From contig JACYXH010000802.1 in the NCBI GenBank assembly GCA_026745465.1, positions 4,687,758-4,751,757 of the forward strand: DNA of 64,000 bases, in the 5' to 3' direction. Each line of letters begins with the position of its first letter. Within the stretch, counting starts at the first letter, position 1. The position numbers and the translations under genes were made by a program. This DNA comes from Lota lota (Eukaryota; Chordata; Actinopteri; Gadiformes; Lotidae). Under the pieces are notes generated by a model that saw only the letters and a list, made by a program, of their open reading frames with translations, ran no database searches and was not told the DNA's origin. Below, in pieces: positions 24,459-36,739 of this stretch.

Positions 24459-24668
24459 GGGGGGAGGGGGGGGGGGGGGGTGTGGTGGTGGCATGAACAC
24501 ACTAATGATTTCCTCCTTGTAACTGCAGTTTAGTGTCGATTTGTTTTATTTTGGGCTTGTCTGCCAGTGGGGGAGAGGGGGCTGGCTCTGAGGTTTGTGG
24601 ATGTGTGTCTCTGATGTGGTGCTGGTTTGTGCATCACAGTGTGTGTGTGTGTGTGCATATGTGTTTGT

Positions 24669-24700
<32 letters not shown>
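24459..24700. repeat. Cluster of poly-G and GT runs
   Basis: G-rich run at 24459-24480 with one A interruption, GT array at 24639-24656, and 31 consecutive G at 24670-24700, the longest homopolymer in the window. Confidence 0.93.
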
Positions 24701-24701
<1 letters not shown>

Positions 24702-24954
24702 AAGGATTTGTAGCAAAAGAGACTGGGCAATATCCTGTGAGAGCCAGGGTTTAGTCTTGATCCAGGACAATGGAAAAATTGGTGGTGTTGTGAAGGGAAT
24801 CTCATCTGGGCCCTTTGCGTTCTTGTTTTTATTCTATCTGTCCAGTAACCTGGAGCTCCGCAGGCTCGCCTGATCCCTCTGAACAATAAAAAGTCCACTG
24901 TTGGGACGTACCAATACCATTGACCTCTCGCTGGCTGTGGCCCACATGTGGCTC

Positions 24955-25135
24955 TCCTTCTGGCTCTCCTTCTGGCTGTCTCTTTAATTCTCTCTTTATT
25001 TCTTTCCATCTTTCTTTCTTTCCTTCCATCTTTCTTGCTTTCTTTTTTTCATTATTCCTCTCTTTTCTTTCTACATTTTTTCTTTCTTTCTGTCTTTCTC
25101 TATTTCTTGTTCATTCATTTTTTTCTTTCTTTCCT
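24955..25135. repeat. Polypyrimidine CTTT tract
   Basis: About 180 bp consisting almost entirely of C and T with TTTC units. Confidence 0.9.
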
Positions 25136-25556
25136 CTCACTGTGACTGTGCACATCGAAGTGTTTTTGTAACAGTGTCATCACTCTGTGTTGTTTTAGCG
25201 AGGTCGGTCTGGAACACACTGTGTTCTCTGGGATTAAGTGCTGTGAACGAGGGCAGCACCACATGTACAGAACATGCGGGGGCCGTGAGTATGCGTGCGC
25301 GTGTGCGTACGTGCACGTGTGTCCGTGCTACGTGAGTGAGCGACAGAGCAGGCATTGGGGTCCACAGGACAGATGGGAATGGGAATCGGACAGCGCTAGC
25401 ATTTGAGATGTGGCTGGCGTTTGTAATCCAATGTTCACCTGAACTCTAGTGCGGCGGGTTGTCGTTTGCGCTATAAATCAAACGCCTGGCCAGCGGGAGC
25501 CGTGCCACCATTTGTTCTCGCTTGCCTCTGGCTGGCACTACAAACCTTACGTGCTC

Positions 25557-25712
<156 letters not shown>

Positions 25713-26379
25713 ATATACATTTTTTCATCCACGTCATGTCTAGTTTATTATTCGCCCATGGTAGGATGTGTCAGCCGCTGCCCTCCCCTCTCTGGGGCTG
25801 TTTTCTCACCACCAAGGTGAGTCAGTCTCGCCACCATCACCACCACGGCGGTGGGTGGGTGGGGAAGGGGAAGGGGGTGCGTCCATTCCCACAGCGATGC
25901 CGGCCACTGGCTTGGCTCCGGTGGAAGAAAAAGAAGGAAAAAAAAGGGCCAGCAGTTAATAGGCCCTGTCGTGATTTGTCAGCGAAAGCGGTCATCTGGC
26001 CGTACAGCGTGTAATCACCCGGAGCAAGGTTAAAGTGCTTACTGTGGAGAAGACAAGGGGGCGGCACGGCGGACAGCCATGTGAAACCCCCTGCACCTCT
26101 GGCACCACTCACGCCGCCGCATGATTGGTGCAAAACAACACACGGAAAACCTATTGCAATGTTTCCATTGTTGAATGGCTTAGAATTCAGAATTCCGCCA
26201 GTTAGAGTTCCATCTAGGAAGTCCATCCGACTTGTGTGTCTTTATTGTCTCTGACTTCATCCCTGCACTAGAACCAACAGTGTTTGTTATTCATTGATCC
26301 GATAAGCTCCAGACCCGGCCATGCTAGCCTAAGAGTCAAAGAGACGTGTTCACTTATTGTCCATGGATCTATTTGTCCT

Positions 26380-26382
<3 letters not shown>

Positions 26383-26416
<34 letters not shown>

Positions 26417-26498
26417 CCTCTATCTCTCTCTGTATCTCTCTCTCTGTCTCTCTGTCTCTGTACCTCTATCTCTCTCTGTACCCCTCTCTCTCTCTCCC

Positions 26499-26534
<36 letters not shown>

Positions 26535-26546
26535 ATCCCTCTCTCT
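26383..26546 (+). repeat. (CT)n array forming the dntt acceptor tract
   Basis: About 164 bp of CT repeat with CTGTAC interruptions and a C13 run at about 26497-26509, ending two bases before the terminal exon. It serves as the polypyrimidine tract of the last dntt splice site. Confidence 0.93.
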
Positions 26547-26548
26547 AG

Positions 26549-26635
26549 AAAGAGTTCCTGGAAGCGGAGCGCGAGGAAGACATCTTCGCCCATCTGGGTC
26601 TTGAGTACATTGAGCCTCAGCTCAGGAACGCGTAG
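26549..26635 (+). CDS. dntt: dntt last coding exon (TdT C-terminus)
   Basis: Twenty-eight codons plus TAG, phase 0, after a CTCTCTAG acceptor. It encodes KEFLEAEREEDIFAHLGLEY, then IEPQLRNA and the stop at 26633-26635. Human TdT ends [28 protein letters not shown]: same length, same RNA terminus. Pol mu ends with FRHLGLEYLPPEQRNA, so IFAHLGL and IEP point to TdT. This helix and tail close the thumb domain. The splice acceptor is built from a CT microsatellite, and the exon lies 19.2 kb from its upstream neighbour. The reading frame is intact. Confidence 0.96.
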   Translation, partial: KEFLEAEREEDIFAHLGLEYIEPQLRNA

Positions 26636-26845
26636 TCCGGAAACTTGTACGCACACCGCATCCCGATGTGACCCCTGGCCGCAACACTCCAGAATTTTCA
26701 ATCGATTTTCATCAATACTCACCTGAATTACAGTTACAGTCGTTTGTGTTGTCGGTGTGGATGTTGGCATATATCGATGTTAGCAATGATTCTACCTATT
26801 CTCCTTTCTGCTTTTGATTAAACGATTGTCTTCAGCACTCATCAC
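26636..26845 (+). other. dntt: dntt 3' UTR (predicted)
   Basis: About 200 bp of non-repetitive sequence between the stop codon and the expected cleavage site downstream of ATTAAA. The GA array starts about 50 bp later. Confidence 0.6.
26817..26822 (+). promoter_or_regulatory. dntt: Polyadenylation signal ATTAAA
   Basis: ATTAAA, the most frequent variant signal, lies 182 bp after the stop codon and is followed by a GT-containing stretch (CTTGTGGTGTT at about 26851). No AATAAA occurs between the stop and the GA array. Confidence 0.6.
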
Positions 26846-26898
26846 GGCTCACTTGTGGTGTTAATTACGGCCAATGACACACAGCTCTGGTAGCCTGG

Positions 26899-27119
<221 letters not shown>

Positions 27120-30100
27120 AAGGGAGAGGGTTGAGTGCATTTGAAGGAGGGGTCGGGGGAAGAGAGAAGAGGAGGTGATGAGCAGGAGAGGGAGGAGGTT
27201 GGCTGCGATCTCTAGGAAAATGCTGTAATCAACTTCCTTCATGCAGGCAAGTGATGCGCGGGAAGCACACACACGTTCACACACACAGACATTATTGGCT
27301 CCCAGGAATCAAGACGATGGTAATGAGCGACAGAGCGAGAGGCAGAGGCATTCATTGCAGCCATTTAGCCACTCTTCGTGTGAGCAGTTGTTTTTGTTTG
27401 GACTTTGAAGGCACAGACTACACTAACATTTTGACTGTAGCTGTAGGTCAGTTGGACTTTGAGCCTAGTTTCAGACATGTTGCAGGGCCCCTTGTGCGTT
27501 CTGCGATGACTCTGCGCAGGACAGAAAGAGACGACCAAAGCAAAGCATTCTGGTGAAGGGGACTATTTAAAGATCTTTAAGTAGAGCAGTCTGGCCCTTT
27601 GAAGACTCAACCTCGACTTTCTCTCTCTCCCTCTCTCTTTCTCTCTCGGTTTCGCTCTTGCTCTCTCGCTCTACATCCCTACCAGGCTGTTTTTTTCTCT
27701 CTTTCATAGAACTCCTCTTTGCAATCAATAATAAAGAATCCAAATAAAACATGAATATAAATTCAATTCATTTGCAGAGTTGCCAGGTCTCACTTGCTTC
27801 TGTACCTCAGCTTCGCTTCCCAAACGGATTTTGTGAAAAATCCAAATGTTTTTTCTTTTTCTATCTTTTTTTAATATCCTGAACTCAACTCCGCTCTCCT
27901 CCGGTGAAATATCTTGAGACTCATTTCTGAGAAGTCTTTGGACACTTGCAAAACACTGTAAGCGCAGTGTTAATGATATGATGTTGTGGAGTTAAAGATG
28001 ACAAACATTATATTCTGTCCAATTCCAAACTGTTTAAAAATGAGTTTGACTTCATTCAAACTAGCAGTCTGGCTAACTCCTACTCAAGATCCATGATGTG
28101 TCATTATTTCTGGGAGGTTTGGGTTCAAGTGTTTAATACTGACTGAGAGAACATTTTTTTGATTCATTCTCATGTGTTCTCTTCAATATGTGCATTTGCA
28201 AATAAGTATATCCAGGTCCTTCATGTAGTTACATTAGTGGACCCTCTGTTTGGGCTCTGGGAGATGACTGCATCCACATTGATATAAGAGGGGTGGGAAA
28301 TTGATCATCCCCATAATGTATATGGTGAATGTCACTGATGGAGAAGCTGTTAGTACATTTAAATAAGAAATTATGAGCAGTTATTAGCAGTTATTAACAT
28401 GTCTTGGTTTCAATCTTAACTGACTTTAAAAGCTAAAACCAATATCGATAGTAAAGATCAACAAACCATTTACACTTCGGTCCATTAACTTTGATAATAT
28501 GCGCTAAACGGCTATTAAAAAAGCATTTCAAACTCGTCTTGTTCTGCAATGTTTTGCCCCCACATTTGAGATAATAAGTAAAAATTACAAGGCTCATTTA
28601 ATACTTTAAAATATTGTTTTTAAATACCGCTACTGTGTCGACTACCACAACTACAAATAATAATAGTAATAGTCCATAATAAAAAAAAGATCTTAAGGTG
28701 TCTATGCTAGTCCAGGTGTGCAGAGACTCTGGGTTCAACCATTTGACTACGCATCGGTTCCAGCCAATCCCAGCTGCCCTACTTTTTTTCTCCATGCAAA
28801 AGAGTGCCTCTGGTCGCAGAGCATAGCAAAATAATGCCTCACTTTTTTGCATGTTCAATTTCTGAGGTCTGACAGTGATGACAGGTGCGTGAATGTACGA
28901 AAAATTGCCTGCAGGAATTTGCATTAAAGTGCTTGATTCGTTTCGACCAAAAAACGTTGTATTCTGCCATTCAATGTTTTTTTTTATTGTATTTCCTGAC
29001 ACCCAGTTTGCTCTCAGCGGGACTCTACCATTAGCAGCCTTCATTCATGCTTGTTGGACACCAAATCCCTTTCATTTTACATCCATCACAGCACGGCCCA
29101 ATCGGTGGTTATTGACTGACTGATTGAGTGTCGGAGGCCTCCACATGAATGAGCACATATTACTTCATATGTATCTCCATCAAGTCATGGGAAAGCTGCT
29201 ATCATTTTTCACGGTGCATAATATGAAGTTGATGGAGAGAGGGGTCCGGGATATCTGGACACTTTGCGTTGATAGAACAGTGCTCAGAGATTAATGGCTT
29301 ATCTTGAGGGGAGACAGATTGCCACTGTCAATAATGCGTTTCTCTCCTTTTTTGCCCCACATTTGGTGATGTCGGATAAGGTAGAGCTGTGACAGTGTTT
29401 CTTCTTTAGGAGTGACGCGCGATGGGTTTGTCTGTGTCTGGCACTGGAAGACAACAAAAATTACAAAACGGGGAGATGGGGTAGCACAATGTGGATGGCA
29501 GACCGCATGCGACTTTAGCAGCTGGGAAACACTGAACATCCCACTGAATCCGGTGGGGGCGGGGGGGATGATGAGAGGGTGGGGTGGAGGAGTTGAAGGG
29601 AAATGCTGGAAAAGATGAAACCGCTTCAGTGGCAGTTTTGGAGCGATGCGGCTCCACTGAGACCGATATGGTTGCAATCCAAAAAAAGAATGCATCTTTA
29701 ACACCTCTTAAATTTGGCCCGATGACAACGTGCGCTGGCAACCAAATCTATACTTGCTTACCTGCATGTCCACTGACAGCGAGACACATGAAGACGACAT
29801 GCACTCGGACAAAAATAGAACGGCGCTTGAATGTCGGCTCATTCAAACTTGACGGAGCTTGGATCATTTAGCAAAAAACGTGCAAATGCTCACATTGTGT
29901 TGGAAGACAGTGATTTATTGGCTGAGCTGCAGGGGCCTGAATGGATGTGTTGAGGGCCAGTCAGAGCCAATGGAGACCGGTGACAGCATAGGGACAGCAT
30001 GTATCCTCACCTCTCAAAGGCTCGTCATAATGGCAAGTCAACCAGAGAGGAGCGAAGCCAGCCAGCCAGTCGGTCGGTCAGCACGGGCAAGCAAGCCTCA

Positions 30101-30260
30101 GTCGCACTGAGGACAGTTTCCCACCCAGACGAAACGTGGGTGTTGACGACAAGAAGTCGCGGTCCTGACCTTGTTCTTTCACCGCGTCTGTTTACTGTGC
30201 TAGAAAAAAAAAGACCTTCATAGGGATCAAAAAGTTTGGGGTGACCTGTTCTTTCTTGTT
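27120..30260. other. Intergenic, no gene seen
   Basis: A CT-rich patch at 27617-27675, otherwise mixed AT-rich sequence. Open frames here are short, lack family resemblance and show no consistent splice context. Confidence 0.6.
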
Positions 30261-30403
30261 TGCGACGAATGACCTACGTCAGTGGCGTTAGCAGTGGGAG
30301 CATGGCACCACAGAGAAGGGCCCCTCCTCCACAGGTGGCAGATGAACGAGAAGCGCAGCTCAATGGAGATGGAAGATGTGGGGGAGGAGGCATCACACCA
30401 TCT

Positions 30404-30660
30404 GCTCTCTTCTCCATCTCCTCTCCTCTGCTCTCCTCCCCTCTATTCCTCTCCTCGCCCCTCCTCTGCTCTTCCCTGCTCTCCTCCCCTTTCCTTGTCT
30501 CCTCTCATATCCTCTCTTCTATTCTCCCCTCCTGTGCTCTCCTCTTGTCGTCTCTCCCCCTCGCCTCTCCCCTCTACTCTTCTCCTCTGTTCTCCTCCCT
30601 TCTCTTCCTCTCCTCTCTTCCACCCTCCCCTCCTTTCCTCTCCCCTCCTCCCTGCATGTC
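30404..30660. repeat. Polypyrimidine CTCTCC tract
   Basis: About 255 bp almost entirely of C and T (CTCCTCTC units). It yields false Ser/Leu/Pro and Glu/Arg/Gly frames. It could form triplex (H-DNA). Confidence 0.93.
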
Positions 30661-30773
30661 CTTTTCCACTGTCTTTCTGACCATAGGTTTTGTCTCTGTG
30701 AGTCTGTGAAAGAATCCGGGCAGACATATGTCCACAGCTTTGTGATTGAACACAGCTCTCTGTGTAATTTAGT

Positions 30774-31082
30774 TTGTGTTTGTGTGTGTGTAGTTCTATT
30801 TTTGTCTGTGTGTGGTTGTGTGTGTGTGTGTTTCTGTGTGTGTGTGTGTGTATGTGTTTGTAGTTCTGTGTGTGTGTTTCTGTGTGTGTGTGTGTGTTTC
30901 TGTGTGTGTGTTTCTGTATGTGTGTGTGTGTTTCTGTGTGTGGTTTTGTGTGTGTGTGTGTGTTTCTGTGTTTCTGTGTGTGTGTAGTTCTGTGTGTGTG
31001 TTTCTGTGTGTGTGTAGTTTTGTGTGTGTGTGTGTGTGTTTCTGTGTTTCTGTGTGTGTGTGTAGTTCTGTGTGTGTGTGAG
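30774..31082. repeat. TGTGTGTTTC minisatellite
   Basis: Tandem array of (TG)n separated by TTTC, TAGTTC and TTTTG blocks, with a loose period of 14-30 bp. Confidence 0.92.
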
Positions 31083-31286
31083 TTCAGCCAGCCCCCAGGT
31101 GCTTTTCTGACCCTTTTTCCTCTCTCCGTCCAGCCTGTGTCTTACCAGCCTCCATTTCCTCCGCAACCCGTCCAGACAACACAGCTCTACACACTCTACT
31201 ACACAGCTGCACTACACAGATGTACTACATAACTCTACACGGCTCTACTACACAACGCTACAACTTTATACAGCACACCAAACACA

Positions 31287-31453
31287 GATGTACACATACA
31301 CACAGACACAAGAACACACACACACACACACACACACACATATTTGACAGATTCCACATACACACACACACACATACACAGACACACACACACACACAAA
31401 AATACCAATAAACACACACAGACACACATTCAATAAACACACACACACACAGG
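31287..31453. repeat. (CA)n array
   Basis: Interrupted CA repeat; complementary to the TG minisatellite 200 bp to the left. Confidence 0.93.
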
Positions 31454-32491
31454 TGAACAAACAAACACATATACACAAAGTCATACATGCACACATAATC
31501 CCTTGTATATTTTTAGCCATCAACTCATTTCATGCTCATTAAACAACTACAACTGCCAACTTAGGGGAAGTGATCTGAGGGAAAAATTAGAACTTGAAAA
31601 ATACTCTGTCTACTGTATCCTGTTAAGTCTGACGCTATATCCATGTGTATATAGTTTGTGTTTAATCCTCAGTAAACATGCTAACGTGTTGTATGTTCAA
31701 GTGTGGCAAAACAATTGGAGGGTAAAAAACGCATATAGTCCGTGGCAATATTTCATTTATATACTTATGTAAGCCTACATATTTAATAATTCAAGGTACA
31801 AAGTACAGTGCTCATGCCTTTGAGTTACTCTGCATCTTTGATCAAATTCCAGCTACGCTAATATAATACTGTCACTTCTTTAATATTTCATGTCCTCAAG
31901 AAGAACACACTAGAAACTGGGTTATAAGACTAAATCGACCACCCTGGTCGTGAGTCTTTTACGCCTAACTCCCCGTCTTTGAACTGATCTGTTTTCATGA
32001 AGCTCTCATTGTGTCAATCTTTGTGATTGCTCCCGTTTATTGCGAGTGGCGGACGGAGACGGGTGTTATCATTAGATGGCCTCCCAAGGCATTTTTCTTA
32101 TCTGGTCCAAACCAAAGTCCCTGTCCTCATTTAGTTCACCTAATACAACACTCATCTCTCCTCCTCCTCTCATTCACAAGAGAGCCGGTTGAAATAACAC
32201 TCATTATTCTCGGTTGGTTGCGAAACATTTTTATCCCGCGCATGCTGTTGGAGCCCGGACTAATTGTAGTCAGCAGTCAACACGCAGGTGTGCTCTGTTT
32301 CATTGCGACGTGAACGTCGAGGTAAACTGTTTACCTGGCCCCATCATCATCATCGTCGCCTGCTTCCTTCAGAAGGGAGAGACAGGGCCGCATGACGATG
32401 CCACATCTGGCTGCGCTGATGACTTCAGATGTGCACGCCAGCGAGTGATTAGAGCTGTTTCTGAGTGAGTGCACTTGCACACAATCTTAGA

Positions 32492-32568
32492 TAAAAGGAT
32501 GGATGAATGGATGGATTAAAATGATGGATGGATAGATGGATGGAATAGATAAATTGATGGATAGATCA
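32492..32568. repeat. (GGAT)n tract
   Basis: Imperfect GGAT/AGAT tetranucleotide array. A small GACG/ACAG repeat lies at 33035-33068. Confidence 0.9.
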
Positions 32569-33380
32569 AAAAACAAAATAAAAAACAACTATCAAGAAAC
32601 AAGTTTAAACAAAACTGAGATATTTAAATAAATACAGACCTTTTCACACATACTTATCTCACACACACACACACCAGTGCGCTCCAAAAATTAGAACAAG
32701 TAATTTTTAATCTCTCTCTCTCATTGTTTTCTCTTCAGCACAAATGGTTGCCAGGTTCGCTGACAAACACACCCGGCTGGTTGTGAGGCGGGCGAGTGGG
32801 CTGACAGGACAGATAATTAGCTGTTTCTGCATCAGCAAGTCGTGTGCTTCCAACCATCCAAGCATCACCAGCAGGCCATGATCCTCCCGTGGAGAAGGAC
32901 CGGTCCTGATGCTGAGGACTGACTAGACTGATTGGTTCCTTTTTTTGGGGTTGCTATAAAGTTACTCTAAAGTAAACAAAGTATATCATTTGAAAAGAAA
33001 ACATTTAGCAAGATCAGCAATTAAGTAGGAAGACGGACGGACGGATAAACAGACAGACAGATGCACAGACAGTCATTCCAGAACAGGCTCTCCTCATCAG
33101 TTTGTATTCTTGCCTCTCATTGCAAGCACTAACGATATTAGGAACATTCCAGGCCCCTGCCCCAGGGCCCTTGGTGTTTTGGGGGGGCAGCAACACACCA
33201 GCTGGCCCCTAATTCACTGTGCCTCGCTGAGCTCACTGTTCACGTCTCACGGGATAGGAAACACCATCAAATAAAATAAGCCTTCATCGTTTGCCTTTCT
33301 TTTTGGTGCCATACCGCTGTCGCACAGTTTATAGTGGGACTGCTTCTGTGTAATCCTAGATAATGGTGGTGGTCGTGGAT

Positions 33381-33616
33381 GGGGGGGGGGGGGGGGGGGG
33401 TGAGATCATTTGGGGAGAGGATGGAGAAGGGGAGCGGGGGACTGGGGGGAGGGGTCTTGTCATCGACCCCCCCCCTCTCCCCCCCCCCCCCCCCCCCCCC
33501 CCACCACAGTGCATCCTGCGAGACATTAAAGTGATCCACGGCCTCTTTCGCCGCGGATACTGCCAGACTCAAGTTGAGATATTCCGACGGCTATGCTCCT
33601 TGCCACTGTGGCCTAG

Positions 33617-33654
<38 letters not shown>

Positions 33655-33801
33655 GGTGCAGGGGGGGGGCGCCATTGCCTCTGCGGCATATAAATAACAG
33701 TCGGCAACGGGTGAGGAAACAAGTGTAACACACACCATCTGGTCCTCCACCAAAGTCTGCCTCATTTACAGAGACCCGAGGGGGGGGGGGGGGGGGGGGG
33801 G
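33381..33801. repeat. Cluster of poly-G, poly-C and GT runs
   Basis: G20 at 33381-33400, C24 at 33479-33502, GT array at 33620-33652 and a G run at about 33780-33801. The G20 and C24 runs are complementary and 78 bp apart. Confidence 0.93.
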
Positions 33802-33999
33802 CAGGCTTGGGGGTGGATGGGCTTTCGAGGGGCGTTGAATATGATCAGAATGCCATCTCTTGCTCACTTCGCTAAGAATGCCAATGATCTGCCTAAACGA
33901 AAACCTGTGTGAGTGTGTCTTTAATTGAAATGTGTGCACAAAAAAGAACGCCCCTTGCTTGGAGATGGCGAGAATATGCTTTACTTGACAACAGGACAA

Positions 34000-35945
34000 T
34001 GGAGGTATAAGTAGTGGTTATTTCCATCGGGTACCACATGTGTCCTCGTCCATCTCTTCATCTTCTCCCTTCTTCTGTCTCTTTTCCCTGGCATGCTTTC
34101 TGTCGTTTCCTGGCCACAAATCAAATGACTCACAAACAGGTTGTGTGTTGGAAGTGATTTTCCCACATACTATTTTGCATTCACGGCTCCGTTGGTGGAT
34201 TTTGTAAATGTCCTGGACCCAGTGGCACTAAAGCTTGGATGGCAGCACAGACAACTTCTGCCGGATACGAGACTGATGTATTTGTGTTTGTAGAGCAATA
34301 TCCAATATTTGTGTTGTACTCTGTGGACTTACGGTATTGGGAAGAGCCAGCCAAGGAGCTTATGCCGTCTCCACTGCCATCGTCCCCTCGTTTATTTCCT
34401 GTGCTTTCTCCCCCAGATAGATTTTCATCTTCTTCCATGAATCCACCAGATCGATTCTTCAGGCAAAACATGTTCCATTACCAAGAATTACTCATCGAAC
34501 AAGCGAGAGGAACAGGATATTAATCAATGTAACCTCTGTGCCTAACAACCTTGTTATTCCCTTCCGAAGCCAAACAAAATGAGAACACTTTGGTTTGCTG
34601 AGGCTCATTACCAAGACCTGCGAAGAGAGACATTACACATCGTTATTGATCACAGCACGAAGCCAGGCCTATACCTAGTCAATATTCATATCATACACAA
34701 AAGGAAAAAGGCATTTTATCTGACTATGTGCTGCAGAGCAAAGCAGTCTATATTCCCTCCCCTCCCACAAATGTCCGAGGCTTTTAGTGCTATGCAGCCC
34801 ATAATAGCAACAGCCCAACTCTCAGCGAGGATCACGAAAAATAACACCATGGTAAAGTGCCGGTTCTTGGATAACGCCAACGATGCTAACAAATGGAAGC
34901 TGTAGCTTGAATAGGTTGGAACCTGCGGAGCTCTGCGTGCAGGGCATGCTCAGCAGCCTCCCATGCCGTCTCCCAAGGGTTTTGGATTTATTTTGGTCGG
35001 TTAGATCCCGCCTGTCTTAGTATTGATCATCTTGTGTCTGAGGAAGGACTAGCCGACTATCGGGCTGCTTACACACAGGGCCGGCCTGCTCTGGGCTCGG
35101 AGACACGGTCAATTAAATTGCATGGTGGGGCCACATGATGAGCTGCTGCTCTGGTGCCGAGCTAATGAGTGGAATACGTTGGCAAAACACGTATGACGTG
35201 TTCTTCAAAAGCGTGCTTTCCGTGGAGCACCATGGTATCACATCGAGCGGGCATATCCGGAACATGCGATTTCACTGGTGTTGGCATTGTGTGGAAAGAA
35301 ACGGGATAGGCTATTCTGATATTCTCAGTTGCTTGTTCAGCTGACACCAAATAACCTGACAAAGACCACAGCAGAAGTTATGTGAATTACATTAAGTAGC
35401 AATACTGCCGGCCAGCTTAGTCTAACGAATTTACCAGAGGTGAACAGAATGCACATCAAAACTGTGTTTGGTTGATTTAATTGAGCATTGATTCTTCTAA
35501 CTAGCTAACAGATTACAATTGGGCTGGTTTATGATAGCTTATCAAATTGAATAATTAAATCCCAGGGAGCACAGGAATAAATCAAAACTGCAATGTGCTA
35601 TTGGTGCTGTCATAGTACTGCTGCCGTCAATTTTGACAGCGAGTGATTCTAGCAAGGGCAAAACATTTGTTGTAATGACAATCAATTAGAAATTGTGTTT
35701 GAACATTACTCATTCCATGCATGCTGGCCCGACAACTTGTGACAGCTGTAGAAGAAGGTGAGACGTCTTATTCCCAAGTGTGAAAATCTAATTAGAGCCA
35801 ATGGGAAGGCAGACAGCTGCTTCCCAGTGGTTGCTTGTATCCAATTAATATGGCTGCAAGGCGCGCTAATGACCTGTGACTTCCTGCTCTTGCTATGCTA
35901 ATTGAACCGCAACCACTAGCATGATCACCGCCATCATTATGGAAT
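34000..35945. other. Intergenic, regulatory-like unique sequence
   Basis: Low-repeat DNA with several TAATTA/CAATTA motifs, especially 35460-35860. No gene was recognised. It resembles conserved non-coding sequence, but conservation cannot be seen from one genome. Confidence 0.35.
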
Positions 35946-35953
35946 CAACAATA

Positions 35954-36032
35954 CCACCACTATCACTATCACTATCACTATCACTATCACCACCACCACC
36001 ACTGTCACCAAGCCCACCACTGTCACCACCAC
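35954..36032. repeat. (CACTAT)n and (CAC)n repeat
   Basis: Four ACTATC hexamer-like units followed by CAC trinucleotides. Confidence 0.92.
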
Positions 36033-36162
36033 TTTTTCAACCAACCATATTGCTGAAGGATGTGATCTGTCAGCTCATGATTGGCAAACACAATCCCTCC
36101 CTGCAGTAGTAAACCTTAAAAAAAGTGTCTGTAAGGGTTTCAAATCAATATTGTGCAGACTG

Positions 36163-36270
36163 GCCACTGTAGAAATACAGTGGCCGGAGTTTACAGAGTT
36201 TTCTTCAGTAGAATATCTCCGTAACAAAACAGGAAACAAGGCCTAACTCCGCCCCTGGCCGTTTCTGGTT
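36163..36270 (+). repeat. Dispersed repeat family 1, copy A
   Basis: The core 36198-36270 aligns without gaps to 44385-44457 (TTTTCTTC.GT.GAATATCTC, then CTCGCCCC-like and GTTTCTGGTT strings). The left part 36166-36185 includes a perfect inverted repeat, CCACTGTA/TACAGTGG, around GAAA. Likely a non-autonomous element of a fish repeat family I cannot name. Confidence 0.65.
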
Positions 36271-36665
36271 TACCTAAATTGTAAAACTACCATGTTATGT
36301 TACTCGTAACAACATAACTACTCTGAGTACTCTTACGTGTTACTTTGTCACCGCCAACACTGGCTGCCACTACTAACATCTCCTCCACCCCCATCACCTC
36401 CACCATTGGGAAACCCCTACCGCCACCACCACCACCTTCAACTCCATAACACCAACGTTTTCTGAAAAAGGGGAAAAGGAGTCTTAGAGGAAGAAGGGGT
36501 GGGAGAGGAGGGTTATGGTGGTGAAGCCTGATGGATAGGGTGAGGTAGCTCAGGAGGACACAAGAAGACCTTCGTCGTTGATCGGGTTTATTCAGAGAGA
36601 GATTCATAATCCTGGATAAACAGCGCTCTGAAAGACTAAAACGAATTCCTGCTAACCCACTATAC

Positions 36666-36673
36666 CACACACG

Positions 36674-36735
<62 letters not shown>
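36666..36735. repeat. (CA)n microsatellite
   Basis: About 35 CA units. Confidence 0.95.
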
Positions 36736-36738
<3 letters not shown>

Positions 36739-36739
36739 G

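Noticed and set aside
30376-31232. Open frames of 120-215 codons on both strands
   Set aside because: Composed of CT- and TG-repeat translation (Ser/Leu, Cys/Val, His/Thr). No domain and no splice support.
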